From: an uncultured Flavobacteriales bacterium
Lineage (GTDB): Bacteria > Bacteroidota > Bacteroidia > CAIKAF01
Reading direction: 5' to 3'
Assembly: GCA_903825395.1 (NCBI GenBank)
Contig: CAIKAF010000019.1
Coordinates: 1 to 64,000 of the forward strand
DNA length: 64,000 bases
Shown: positions 1-9,207 of the stretch, piece after piece
Position numbering within the stretch: position 1 is the first letter of the stretch
How the letters are laid out: every line of letters begins with the position of its first letter
Notes under the pieces: generated by a model
Told to the model about the DNA's origin: nothing
Databases searched by the model: none
Seen by the model: only the letters and a program-made list of their open reading frames with translations
Made by a program: the position numbers and the translations under genes

Positions 1-1214
1 AGGGCAACGCTACAGCCTTTACTCAAAACTCGGCCATTGGTCAGGGAGGATTGATTACCGGCTACAACTGGGATTATGGAGATGGCAATACAGGTACTGG
101 ATTTTCCTCGAACCATGTATATGCAGCTCCCGGCACCTACAATGCACAGTTGATTGTTCTTAGCTCTGCAGGTTGCTCTGATACCCTAACTCAAACTGTA
201 GTGGTGAATGCCAATCCAGTGCTTGACTCGGTATTGGTAACCAATGCATGTTTCCCCAATCCGACAAACTATCAGGCCTTCGTTTCTGGAGTAACGGTGG
301 GTAGCTATCAGTGGAACTTTGGCAACAATTCCACCGGTAATGGTTCGGTAGCTACGCATACCTATGCGGCTCCTGGTACATATTACTACCAGCTGTCCGT
401 GAATTCCATTGAGGGATGCACCACAGTTCAAAATGGAACTGTAGTCGTTGAAAATCAACCTGTGGCCAACTTCCTGCCCACAGAGGGCTGTACCGATGCT
501 CCTGTAACTGTGGTGAATACCTCAACAGGAAACATCACTTCTTGGAACTGGGACTTTACTACGGGTACTTCAACAAGCCAAGTTCCGAACTACAGCTTTA
601 CTCAACCAGGAACCTATCCCGTCACATTAACGGTATCAACCCCTGGCGGTTGTGTGGATTCGCATACAGAATTGGTAACCATCTATCCAACTCCTGATGC
701 AACGTATACATCAGCCAATCAAGGATTGAATTTGGTTCAGTATTCTCCAAACAACTTGCTTAACCCTGCTTCCTATTTGTGGACTTTTGGTGACGGCACC
801 TCAAGCAATTTGAGCAGTCCCTTAAAGCAATACGCGAGTTCAGGTATATATCAAGTTTGCCTAACCATTACTTCAAATGGATGCGAAAACACCTCTTGTC
901 AAAATGTAGAAGTGCGTGATATTACATCTATTGCCGAAGACAGTGGTGTAGGGGTGGTATTCAATGCCTATCCAAATCCTGTAGTAGATGACTTTACGGT
1001 AAGCATTGACTTAAATGCTACATCTAGCGTTGAATTGAAGGTGTTCGACATTGCCGGAAAAGAAATTGCCGCGGTAGATGCCGGCACTCTACATGCCGGA
1101 GCCAATCAGCTTTCATTCAATGCAGATGCATTGGGCATGGCAGATGGTGTTTATGTATTGACCCTTTATGTCGAAGGTCAGCCTTTCAGCCTTCGCATGC
1201 TCCGAACCAAGTAA
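1..1214 (+). CDS. T9SS-secreted PKD-repeat protein, C-terminal part
   Basis: The reading frame is open from base 3, so the N-terminus lies outside the window. The visible 400 or so residues hold PKD-like beta-sandwich modules (motifs NWDYGDGN and YLWTFGDGT, and turns of the form HVYAAPGTY), each separated by a short cysteine-containing linker. The last 80 residues form a type A T9SS sorting domain: AYPNPVVDDF, a KVFDIAGKE strand, then GVYVLTLYVEG. The protein is therefore expected to be exported across the outer membrane and anchored or released at the surface. It aligns module by module with the C-terminal 400 residues of the next gene, so the two are tandem paralogues. What the PKD modules bind is not evident. 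A strong hairpin terminator follows. Confidence 0.9.
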   Translation, partial: GNATAFTQNSAIGQGGLITGYNWDYGDGNTGTGFSSNHVYAAPGTYNAQLIVLSSAGCSDTLTQTVVVNANPVLDSVLVTNACFPNPTNYQAFVSGVTVGSYQWNFGNNSTGNGSVATHTYAAPGTYYYQLSVNSIEGCTTVQNGTVVVENQPVANFLPTEGCTDAPVTVVNTSTGNITSWNWDFTTGTSTSQVPNYSFTQPGTYPVTLTVSTPGGCVDSHTELVTIYPTPDATYTSANQGLNLVQYSPNNLLNPASYLWTFGDGTSSNLSSPLKQYASSGIYQVCLTITSNGCENTSCQNVEVRDITSIAEDSGVGVVFNAYPNPVVDDFTVSIDLNATSSVELKVFDIAGKEIAAVDAGTLHAGANQLSFNADALGMADGVYVLTLYVEGQPFSLRMLRTK

Positions 1215-1547
1215 ATGTTTGTTGTTTGATTTAACGGGAGGCGAGCAATCGCCTCCCGTTTTTTTTTGAAAACTATTTTAAAACTGTTGTTTGTGTTTTT
1301 TTAGAGTGAGCGTAGATTATGGCTTTATTTGCCCTATATCTTGGTTGTGGTGGACCGGAAAATAGGTGTGAAATGAGAATTGTATTCTCTCTTTAAAATT
1401 TAAAGTGCTGAAAATCAGTTACTAGATATAGTTTGAATTTTAAATTAACAAAGTGTTGTGAATATTCTATTTAATTTTTTTTAACTTGGCACTTCGTAAA
1501 CTATCCCTAATCAAAATCACAACAATCACTATTAATCACAAACAAAC
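1215..1547. other. Intergenic region between tandem cargo genes
   Basis: This 333-bp gap begins with the terminator of the upstream gene and is otherwise AT-rich. A possible promoter for the giant downstream gene is TAACTTGG at 1482-1489 (7 of 8 matches to TAnnTTTG), with a TTGTG 21 bp upstream at 1456-1460. That would give a leader of about 50 bases. I see no gene or RNA here. Confidence 0.4.
1233..1267 (+). terminator. Rho-independent terminator
   Basis: A perfect 12-bp stem (1233-1244 with 1249-1260) closes on a GCAA tetraloop and runs into a T tract. It lies 18 bases after the stop codon of the first cargo gene. Confidence 0.93.
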
Positions 1548-4500
1548 ATGTCTATGAAGAAAGGAATTACTCTTCGACACTGGCTTTCTAGGGTATCGCT
1601 CTTCGGCGTCCTTATGAGTGCCTCTGTAGCCATGGCCCAATGTCCGACGCCTTCGGCATTGAGTTCCGCGGCTACGTGTGGACAAGGAGCCACGCTTACG
1701 GCTTCCGGTTCCACAGGGTTGTACCGATGGTACAATCAACCCAGTGGGGGTTCTGTTCTTGGAACAGGAGCTACTTTCTCTACCCCAGCTATGTACACTC
1801 AAGGTACATATTATGTTGAGGCAGTAAATAGCTACAACAACCCCAACTGCGTTAGTCCGCGCGCTGCCTTAGTGGTTACAGTTAACCCCTTGGCTATGCC
1901 ATCTATCACCGGCGATACAGTGACCTGCGGAGGAACGGCTACGTTGTCGGCGGCTGGTTCTACTGGCTTATACCGGTGGTTTGCAGGTCCAACAGGCGGT
2001 GCTGTTCTTGCAACTGGCGCGAATTTTACCCCTCCAGGTACGCTTCAGTCTACAACGTATTATGTGGAGGCAACAAACAATTTGAATCCAATTTCTACAG
2101 TGAACTTTAGCTATACGGGTGGCCAACAAAGTTGGACTGTACCCGCCGGCGTTTTTTCGCTGACCGTAAATATGGAGGGCGCTGAAGGAAGCCGGACTAC
2201 AAACTATGGAAACCGCGGCGGTTTTGGTGGTAAGGTGGTTGCAAACGTTGCAGTAACTCCCGGTCAAACCATCTACATTTATGTTGGAGGTTGGCCTGGC
2301 GACAACAATACCAACGGAGGATATAATGGGGGTAATTATACCAATGCTTGCTGCGGTTATGCCTACGGCGGCGGTGGCGGAACCGATATCCGCATTGGTG
2401 GAACTGGATTTGCAAACCGTGTTTTGGTTGCCGGCGGCGGCGGCGGAGGCGGATGGAACTGCGGTACCGACGGCTCTCGTGGTGGCAATGGCGGTGGTCT
2501 AACCGGAGAAGCCGGTTATTATTGCAGCAGTACAGGAAATACAAGTTATACCGGTCGCGGTGGGTCTCAAAACTCAGGTGGTGCTGCCGGTGGAAACTGG
2601 TGCTGCCCCAGCGCTGGAACCCTCGGTGATGGTGGGTATGGAAGCTACCGCGGTGGCGGTGGCGGTGGCGGATATTATGGTGGTGGCGGATCTAGCTACG
2701 GCGGAGGCGGTGGTGGATCTAGCTTTTCCGATCCTACACTTTGTTCAAATGTTTCTCATACTCAAGGATCACGCCAAGGTCATGGTCAGGTTAGCATTAC
2801 CTACACCTCACCCTTCTGTGTAAGCAACCGAGTTCCAGTTCCTCTAACAGTTACTCCATTGGCTACACCGACAGCCAACCCAATCAGCACTACTTGCGGT
2901 AGCAACATTACAGCTTCTGCTTCCGGTTCAACCGGTTGGTATCATTGGTTTGCTGCCCCAACAGGCGGTTCCCCACTTTCTACTCAATCCAATTATGCCA
3001 TGTCGTTTGTAACCCAAACCGACACCATCTGGGTAGAAGCAGTATCAGATCCTAACCCTTCAGGTACTCAAACCTTCAACTATACCGGTGGTAACCAAAC
3101 GTGGACTGTTCCCGCGGGAGTTTTCTCCGTTTCATTCGATGTGCGTGGAGCTCAAGGCGGAACAAACGCATGGAATGACGGAGGTAAGGGAGGCAAAGTG
3201 ACCGGTACCTTAGCGGTTACTCCAGGGCAAACCTTGAATGTGTACGTAGGTGGACAACCCGGCAGCGGTGGATGTTGTACCGGAGTATGGGGACCAGGTG
3301 GTTGGAATGGCGGAGGCCAAGGATATGCATACTACAACGGCCAAGAAGCCCGTGGTGGTGGCGGTGCCTCTGATATTCGCATCGGAGGAACAACACTGAA
3401 CAACCGCGTTGTCGTTGCCGGTGGCGGCGGCGGAGCCGGTGGTCAATATTGCAACGGCAACCAAGATAAAGGTGGAGCCGGTGGTGGTTCTGGTAATGCC
3501 GGAAATGGTTTGGTCTGCAACGGATACAACAGCTGTTATTGCGGTACCGGTGGAACTCCAACTACTGGTGGCACCAACGGCTGTGGAGGTCAATCCGGAC
3601 AATTTGGGGTGGGCGGTAATGCCTGGGCCGGTTGCTGCGGATATCCTTCTGGCGGCGGCGGTGGCGGCTGGTATGGTGGTGGCGGTGGCTACTACTATGG
3701 CGGTGGCGGTGGCGGTTCCAGCTATGTGAACCCCAACCTAACCAGCAATGTTACTCACACCCAAGGCGATCAAAACGGAAATGGTCAAGTTATCATCAGT
3801 TTCGTGAAAACATACTGCTCAAGCACCCGCGTGCCTGTAGCGATTAACGTGTCTCCTCTTGCGGCGCCTGTAACCCAAGGCGATTCCGTTACTTGCGGAA
3901 CTCCGGTTACTTTAACAGCTACAAGCAACAGCACAGTTTCATGGTTCGATGCTCCAACCGGCGGCAATTTAATTGCCATTGGCCCCAGCATTTCGTTGCC
4001 TCCAATTTTAGGGTCTGATACTTTGTTCGCCGGTTCTCAATTGACCAGCAACCTAAGTGGAACTCAAACCTTCAATTTCACAGGTTCAGCTCAATCCTAC
4101 ACCGTACCGGCAAATGTTACTTCGATTACTGTGGATGTCATGGGCGCACAAGGTGGCGGTTCTTTGCCCAACCCTGGTAGCAACCCCGGTGGTCTAGGAG
4201 GCCGTGTTCAAACTACTTTAAGTGTTACTCCAGGCGAAGTATTGAATGTTTATGTTGGCGGTACTACTGCCAGCAATACCGGTGGATGGAATGGTGGTGG
4301 AAATGGAACTTCAAACGGAGCCGGAGGCGGTGGTGCTTCCGATATCCGTAGCGGTGGTACCGGATTGGCTAACCGTATTGTTACCGCCGGTGGCGGTGGC
4401 GGTGGCGGATGGAACTGCGGTTCCGGTATGAATGGAGGCCATGGTGGTGGCTCTGCCAATGCTCAAAACGGCTTCAACTGCGGCAGCGACAACTTTGGTA

Positions 4501-7500
4501 GCTGCGTTGTTGGAGGTGGCGCTACTCCTACTGCTGGAGGTCAAGCTCCTGGCTGCGGCTGCGGTAATGCAGGTGCATCTGGAGTTGGTGGACAAGGCGG
4601 AACCTGCGGTCAATCTGGCGGCGGCGGTGGCGGCGGTCAGTTTGGTGGTGGCGGTGGCTACTATGGCGGCGGCGGCGGTGGTTCTAGCTTTGCTAGCCCA
4701 ACCCGTGCCAGCAGCACGGCCCACACTCAAGGTTTCCGCTCTGGAAATGGTCAAATTGTAATCTCTTACAACGTAACCTTGATTTGCGCCAGCCCAAGAG
4801 TTCCTGCCGTTATTTGGTTGGATTCCTTACCAGCTCCAGTAGCTAGTGGCGATACTACATTCTGCGGAAGTGGTTCTGCTAACCTTTCAGTAACCGGACC
4901 CAATGGCAACTATGCTTGGTACACCTCATGGGGTGGTACATTGGCCCATATTGGTCAAAACTGGACTACTCCAAACAATACCCAAACCATTAACTACCAT
5001 GTTAACTACAAAGTAAACGGCTGTCCTTCAAAATTTGATACGGCTAAGGTTACAATTAACCGCATTCCGTATGCATACCTTACCGATCCTGGTATTTTGT
5101 GTGCCGGCAACGGAAACGTTGATCTTGGTTTTGAGCCCCCGCTCTTGCAAGGAAGTATGTCCTTTACCAATCTTGGAAAAACAGGAAATACCGGACCAAA
5201 TCAAGCCGCAGCTGATGCAGCTTACGGTGCTGGAATGGTTACTGTAAATAGCGGTGTTCAACGTTGGACTGTTCCTTACACTGGAATGTATACCATTGAA
5301 GTAGCCGGCGCCAAAGGCGGTGGCAACCTTAACAATGCCGGTGGAAATGGAGCCAAAATGCAGGGTGACTTTATGTTGACTGCGGGTACTCAATTGGACA
5401 TTATCGTTGGTCAGATGGGTGTTGATGCCGGTGGAAATACTTGGCAAGGTGGCGGCGGTGGCGGCGGTTCATTCGTTTGGAATGCCAGCAACCAAGCCCA
5501 ACCATTGATCGTTGCCGGCGGCGGCGGCGGCGGTGGTAACAACCAATCCAACAACAAGAAAGACGCTTGGACCAATAACGATGGTCAAACCAACGGTGAA
5601 AACGCTCCTGGTGGTACCGGTGGTAACGGCGGTGGCGCCGGAAATACCGGTAGCTGGGGCGGTGGCGGTGGCGGCGGTTTCTTGACCGATGGCGCTTCCG
5701 ATGGCTCTTATGGTAAAGGCGGTAAAGCTGCAATCAACGGTGGAAACGGAGGACAATCCGGAGGAAGTTCTTACAACTCCGGTGGCTTCGGTGGTGGTGG
5801 CTCTGATGGCTACGACGGCGGTGGCGGTGGCGGTGGCTACTCCGGTGGTCGCGGTGGAGGTTACTCCGGCCATACCTTCCGTAACGGCGGTGGTGGCGGC
5901 TCCTTCAATGCGGGTACCAACCAAATTAACCAAGCTGCTGTAAACAACAGCCACGGTTTCGTAAACATCAGCTATTTCATTTCTCAGCCTTCTGATACTG
6001 CAGGTGTATGGAGCGGTACAATGGTGACCGATACAGTGAACGGTATTCTTGATCCTCTGTTAGGTCAAGTTGGTACCAATATGGTTTACTACACGGTAAC
6101 TCTTAACGGCTGTACTCACCAAGATTCACTTTCTGTAACTGTAGTTCAAGGTCCTGATGCCTCTATTACTACGGCCTCTACTCAGCTTTGCGATTACGAC
6201 AACAGCATCAGCCTTGCTGCCCTGAATAGCGGCGGAAACTGGTCTGGCAACGGTGTATCTGTGGTTGGAAACAACGTAAGTTTTGATCCAGGTTCTGTAC
6301 CTGCCGGTACCTATCAGGCCTATCACAGCTTATTTGATGCAGCCACCGGTTGTTTGAGCACCGATAGCGTTCAGATTGTGGTGAATCCTACTCCAAACGC
6401 TTCATTGGCTTTGCCTTCAACAGTGTGTTCTGCAGATGCACCATTTAACTTGGTTCCAGGTACGCCCGGTGGAGTCTTCACAGGAACAGGTGTTACCGAT
6501 ACCATTAATGGTGTGTTTACTCCATCATTGAACGTGGTCGGAACCCAAACTCTAACCTATCAGGTTACAGCCAACGGTTGCTTCAACACTGCAAACACCA
6601 ATGTTACTGTGTTTGCTTCGCCCAACCCAACCATTTCAAATGCTCCATTGCAGTTGTGTGAAAACGCGTCAAACGTGTTGTTGCAAGCAGCTACAGTAGG
6701 CGGAAACTGGTACGGCAGCGGTATGGCCAATACGAACAGCGGCCTGTTCAATGTCCAATTGGCTGGCACAGGAACAGCTCAAGTTATCTATGTGGTGTCC
6801 AACGCCAATTGCACCAATAGCGATACGGTGAACATTGTGGTTAATCCTCTGCCTGTGGTGAACGTTACTCCAAACACCATTCAACAATTGTGTTCTGGTT
6901 CGAACATCCCAATGTCAGCCAGCGGAGCAATCACCTACCAGTGGACCAACAACGGCAGCCCAATCAGTGGAGCCAATACGGCCAACTATACTGCCAATAC
7001 TGCCGGTAGCTACAGCGTAATCGGTACCGATGGCAACGGTTGCGTAAGCACTACAGCTCCTGTTCAGGTGAATGTGCTTCCAAACCCAGTTATCTTCCAA
7101 GTGAATTCTACATCTGTATGCGAAGGCAATGCCACTGCATTCAGCCAGAATTCCGGAATTGGTCAGGGTGGTGTTATCACCAACTACAGCTGGGATTTCG
7201 GAGACGGCAACTCAGGTTCTGGTTTCTCTACCAACCATATTTATGCAACCGCCGGTTCGTACACCGCTCAGTTGATTGTGGCTACTCCTGAAGGTTGTTC
7301 TGATACCTTGACTCAAAACGTACTGGTGAAAGCCAATCCAAACGTTGACTCGGTCATGGTTACAGGAGCTTGTTTCCCAAGCCCAGCCAACTTCCAAGCC
7401 TTTGTAAGTGGAACCCCAATGGGAACCTACAGCTGGAACTTCGGTAATGGCATCAACGGAAACGGTGTAATTGCACAGCATCAGTATTCTACTCCAGGTG

Positions 7501-8333
7501 TGAAGTACTACACCTTGAATGCGCTGGCCTTGAACGGTTGTTCTACTGTCTTCAATGGTACAGTAACAGTAGATGAAGTGCCAACTGCCGGCTTCTTGGT
7601 CGAGGAAGGTTGCGAAAATACGCCCATCACAGTAACCGATGTGTCTTCAGGCAACATCAACAACTGGAGCTGGAACTACGGTGTTGGAACGGCCAATGGT
7701 CAGGCTCCAAGCATCAGCTTTGCTCAAGCAGGAACATACCCAGTTACGTTAACTGTAACCACTCCTGCCGGCTGCTCCAACTCTACTACTCAGTTGGTGA
7801 CCATTGCTCCTTCGCCCGATGCTACCTACAACTGGGCCAACCAGGGTCTGAATCTGATTCAGTTTGCCCCCCAAAACCCAGTGGTTGGTGCTACGTACTT
7901 GTGGAATTTAGGTGACGGTACTACCACTTCGGTTCTAAGCCCATTGCATCAGTACAACCTACCTGGTAACTATCAGGTTTGCTTGACCATGGATGTAGAT
8001 GGTTGCAGCAGCACCGAGTGTCAGGTTATCGAAGCCCGCGACATTACCTCGTTCGAAGGCAATCAAGCTGCCGAATTCGGTTTGAGCGTGTATCCTAACC
8101 CATTCCAAGAGCAATTCTTCGTAGGCATGATGCTGAAAGAATCAACAGAGGTGAAAGCCACTTTGCGTGACTTGACAGGCAAGCAACTTGCAGCCTATAC
8201 CTTCGGTGTAGTTCCTGCCGGAAGCCATAACTTGCCGGTAACCACCTCCGCTCTGCAGTTGTCTGCCGGTGTGTATGTACTTGAAATGAATCTGAACGGC
8301 GCGGTGTACTCTACCCGCATCATTCGCGAGTAA
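1548..8333 (+). CDS. Giant T9SS-secreted protein with four glycine-rich domains, Ig-like and PKD repeats
   Basis: A 2261-residue surface protein. Residues 1-30 form a signal peptide (basic start, hydrophobic core, cut near AMAQ). Ig-like modules of the CHU type follow (residues 31-183, and between the later domains), with a CG...LTASG...YRW...PTGG pattern. They alternate with four glycine-rich domains at about residues 184-424, 507-757, 840-1081 and 1236-1480. Each starts with TWTVPAGV-like strands and GAQGG, contains GGGASDIRIGG and NRVVVAGGGGGGGG-like runs, and ends with GQVIISY-like strands; this is the pattern of the Gly_rich family (PF12810), which includes the ALK/LTK receptor glycine-rich domain. 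Residues 1481-1845 are further repeats. PKD modules (SWDFGDGN near 1879) follow, and a type A T9SS sorting domain occupies about 2175-2261 (VYPNPF, LTGK, GVYVLEM). Its function is unknown; an adhesin or surface-fibre role is an inference. The glycine codons generate many false open frames on both strands. Confidence 0.93.
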   Translation: MSMKKGITLRHWLSRVSLFGVLMSASVAMAQCPTPSALSSAATCGQGATLTASGSTGLYRWYNQPSGGSVLGTGATFSTPAMYTQGTYYVEAVNSYNNPNCVSPRAALVVTVNPLAMPSITGDTVTCGGTATLSAAGSTGLYRWFAGPTGGAVLATGANFTPPGTLQSTTYYVEATNNLNPISTVNFSYTGGQQSWTVPAGVFSLTVNMEGAEGSRTTNYGNRGGFGGKVVANVAVTPGQTIYIYVGGWPGDNNTNGGYNGGNYTNACCGYAYGGGGGTDIRIGGTGFANRVLVAGGGGGGGWNCGTDGSRGGNGGGLTGEAGYYCSSTGNTSYTGRGGSQNSGGAAGGNWCCPSAGTLGDGGYGSYRGGGGGGGYYGGGGSSYGGGGGGSSFSDPTLCSNVSHTQGSRQGHGQVSITYTSPFCVSNRVPVPLTVTPLATPTANPISTTCGSNITASASGSTGWYHWFAAPTGGSPLSTQSNYAMSFVTQTDTIWVEAVSDPNPSGTQTFNYTGGNQTWTVPAGVFSVSFDVRGAQGGTNAWNDGGKGGKVTGTLAVTPGQTLNVYVGGQPGSGGCCTGVWGPGGWNGGGQGYAYYNGQEARGGGGASDIRIGGTTLNNRVVVAGGGGGAGGQYCNGNQDKGGAGGGSGNAGNGLVCNGYNSCYCGTGGTPTTGGTNGCGGQSGQFGVGGNAWAGCCGYPSGGGGGGWYGGGGGYYYGGGGGGSSYVNPNLTSNVTHTQGDQNGNGQVIISFVKTYCSSTRVPVAINVSPLAAPVTQGDSVTCGTPVTLTATSNSTVSWFDAPTGGNLIAIGPSISLPPILGSDTLFAGSQLTSNLSGTQTFNFTGSAQSYTVPANVTSITVDVMGAQGGGSLPNPGSNPGGLGGRVQTTLSVTPGEVLNVYVGGTTASNTGGWNGGGNGTSNGAGGGGASDIRSGGTGLANRIVTAGGGGGGGWNCGSGMNGGHGGGSANAQNGFNCGSDNFGSCVVGGGATPTAGGQAPGCGCGNAGASGVGGQGGTCGQSGGGGGGGQFGGGGGYYGGGGGGSSFASPTRASSTAHTQGFRSGNGQIVISYNVTLICASPRVPAVIWLDSLPAPVASGDTTFCGSGSANLSVTGPNGNYAWYTSWGGTLAHIGQNWTTPNNTQTINYHVNYKVNGCPSKFDTAKVTINRIPYAYLTDPGILCAGNGNVDLGFEPPLLQGSMSFTNLGKTGNTGPNQAAADAAYGAGMVTVNSGVQRWTVPYTGMYTIEVAGAKGGGNLNNAGGNGAKMQGDFMLTAGTQLDIIVGQMGVDAGGNTWQGGGGGGGSFVWNASNQAQPLIVAGGGGGGGNNQSNNKKDAWTNNDGQTNGENAPGGTGGNGGGAGNTGSWGGGGGGGFLTDGASDGSYGKGGKAAINGGNGGQSGGSSYNSGGFGGGGSDGYDGGGGGGGYSGGRGGGYSGHTFRNGGGGGSFNAGTNQINQAAVNNSHGFVNISYFISQPSDTAGVWSGTMVTDTVNGILDPLLGQVGTNMVYYTVTLNGCTHQDSLSVTVVQGPDASITTASTQLCDYDNSISLAALNSGGNWSGNGVSVVGNNVSFDPGSVPAGTYQAYHSLFDAATGCLSTDSVQIVVNPTPNASLALPSTVCSADAPFNLVPGTPGGVFTGTGVTDTINGVFTPSLNVVGTQTLTYQVTANGCFNTANTNVTVFASPNPTISNAPLQLCENASNVLLQAATVGGNWYGSGMANTNSGLFNVQLAGTGTAQVIYVVSNANCTNSDTVNIVVNPLPVVNVTPNTIQQLCSGSNIPMSASGAITYQWTNNGSPISGANTANYTANTAGSYSVIGTDGNGCVSTTAPVQVNVLPNPVIFQVNSTSVCEGNATAFSQNSGIGQGGVITNYSWDFGDGNSGSGFSTNHIYATAGSYTAQLIVATPEGCSDTLTQNVLVKANPNVDSVMVTGACFPSPANFQAFVSGTPMGTYSWNFGNGINGNGVIAQHQYSTPGVKYYTLNALALNGCSTVFNGTVTVDEVPTAGFLVEEGCENTPITVTDVSSGNINNWSWNYGVGTANGQAPSISFAQAGTYPVTLTVTTPAGCSNSTTQLVTIAPSPDATYNWANQGLNLIQFAPQNPVVGATYLWNLGDGTTTSVLSPLHQYNLPGNYQVCLTMDVDGCSSTECQVIEARDITSFEGNQAAEFGLSVYPNPFQEQFFVGMMLKESTEVKATLRDLTGKQLAAYTFGVVPAGSHNLPVTTSALQLSAGVYVLEMNLNGAVYSTRIIRE

Positions 8334-8352
8334 TTCTTAAAAACGCAATGTT

Positions 8353-8389
8353 AAGGGTCCGGGCACTTCGGTGTTCGGACCCTTTTTTT
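8353..8389 (+). terminator. Rho-independent terminator of the giant cargo gene
   Basis: The outer stem AAGGGTCCG/CGGACCCTT (8353-8361 with 8376-8384) encloses a short inner stem on a UUCG tetraloop at 8367-8370, followed by a run of seven T. It lies 20 bases past the stop codon. Confidence 0.92.
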
Positions 8390-8390
8390 G

Positions 8391-8538
8391 TGGGCGGCAG
8401 CCGGGCTTTCACCGGTTGTCCGCGGTTGCCGGACGGGGCGGCAGCGGGCTGCGGTGGCTCCTAAAGTCGCCTCCTCGCCGCGCGCCGCCTGCCTCCGGCA
8501 CCCTTGCGGGCAACCGCGTTCAATCCCTGCCGCGGGCC
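8391..8538 (+). repeat. GC-rich structured interspersed repeat, copy A
   Basis: Starts with GGGCGG then CGGGCTTTCACCGG, has the core GGCTCCTAAAGTCGCCTCC at about 8455-8473, and ends CAATCCCTGCCGC. The arms CGCGGTTGCC (8421-8430) and GGCAACCGCG (8509-8518) are perfectly complementary, with an inner GCGGC/GCCGC pairing. It belongs to a six-copy family in this window. Confidence 0.8.
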
Positions 8539-8554
8539 CCAAACCCAAAACGCC

Positions 8555-8615
8555 GTAGAGCCATATAATTATATGGCTTTACTTTGTTTAGAGCCATATA
8601 ATTATATGGCTCTAC
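8555..8615. repeat. Two 28-bp palindromes with ATAATTAT centre
   Basis: Two nearly identical palindromes at 8555-8582 and 8588-8615. Each consists of GTAG (TTAG in the second), the arm AGCCAT, the centre ATAATTAT, the complementary arm ATGGCT, then YTAC. The second is followed by AAA. The same layout with different arms occurs at 25166-25193. Confidence 0.85.
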
Positions 8616-8620
8616 AAATG

Positions 8621-8773
8621 GGGGGGCATGCGCCAGGGATTGCAGCGGCAGGCGGTGCAGCCGGTAAAACAACCAAGTGGAAGCCGGGGCCGGCGACCAG
8701 CGGAAGCCAGGCCGCGGCCCACTTGGTTTTTACCGGCAAGCCGACTACAGCGGAAAGCCCGTCCGGCGCCCCC
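8621..8773 (-). repeat. GC-rich structured interspersed repeat, copy B
   Basis: Read on the minus strand it has the family layout: GGGCGCC, GGGCTTTCCGCTGTAGTC, long arms, the variant core GGCTTCCGCTGGTCGCC, then GCAATCCCTGGCGC. Plus-strand 8661-8680 pairs with 8719-8736 over about 18 bp with a small bulge. Confidence 0.8.
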
Positions 8774-8802
8774 AAAAAAAATCGAGTGAACGTCTCCCCG
8801 AA

Positions 8803-9204
8803 TCAGGAGTTGTTGCTGTTGTTCATGCTGTTTTTATACCAACGTAAAGCGAACATTTCGAAGCCGGTATAAATGATATAGCATAGGAAAAATAGAAGCA
8901 CAAAGGCCATGGTAATGCCTTCGCTGCTGATGTAAAACATAAGGCCGAGAAATGCGAGATAGGCCAGCATTTTAAAGCCCATGGCCATCATAAAATTCAT
9001 TTGAAACCGCGCTGGATTGCTGCTAACGGAACGCAATAGTAGTTGGTGGCTGATGCCGGTAATAAGATAAAATGCAGGAATGATTAAAAAGTTCTCATCT
9101 ACCAAACTCAAGCCGGAGGCTTTCCGGAATGCGATGTAACCTGCACTTAAGGCCAAAGAAATAAGAGAAAGCAGGAGGAAATAGCTGTTGCCGTTGTTTT
9201 TCAT
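8803..9204 (-). CDS. AtpI-like four-helix membrane protein
   Basis: A 133-residue protein with four predicted membrane segments (about residues 7-26, 38-57, 70-92 and 97-117) and a short polar asparagine-rich tail. In Bacteroidota a small membrane protein of this kind normally sits between atpZ and atpB at the head of the F-type ATP synthase operon, where AtpI-type proteins help assemble the c-ring; the assignment rests mainly on that position. Here it lies 3 bases after atpZ and is clearly co-transcribed with it, but the ATP synthase genes do not follow. Instead the strand runs into repeat elements. There is little sequence-level evidence for the exact family. Confidence 0.6.
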   Translation of the reverse strand: MKNNGNSYFLLLSLISLALSAGYIAFRKASGLSLVDENFLIIPAFYLITGISHQLLLRSVSSNPARFQMNFMMAMGFKMLAYLAFLGLMFYISSEGITMAFVLLFFLCYIIYTGFEMFALRWYKNSMNNSNNS

Positions 9205-9207
9205 GGT

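Larger units (their letters stand above)
8334..8802. other. Repeat-rich convergent intergenic region
   Basis: There is no credible gene in these 469 bases. In order they hold a terminator, one GC-rich structured repeat in plus orientation, two AT-centred 28-bp palindromes, and a second GC-rich structured repeat in minus orientation. The region separates the giant cargo gene from the end of the sprE-bactofilin-atpZ cluster. Confidence 0.85.

Noticed and set aside
2197-5954. Long open frames on both strands across the giant cargo gene
   Set aside because: They are shadows caused by glycine-codon-rich sequence (GGN on plus, NCC on minus) and have highly biased compositions.
8504-8872. 122-residue open frame in the repeat region
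   Set aside because: It spans two repeat elements and the palindromes, has low-complexity composition and overlaps the end of the AtpI-like gene on the other strand.
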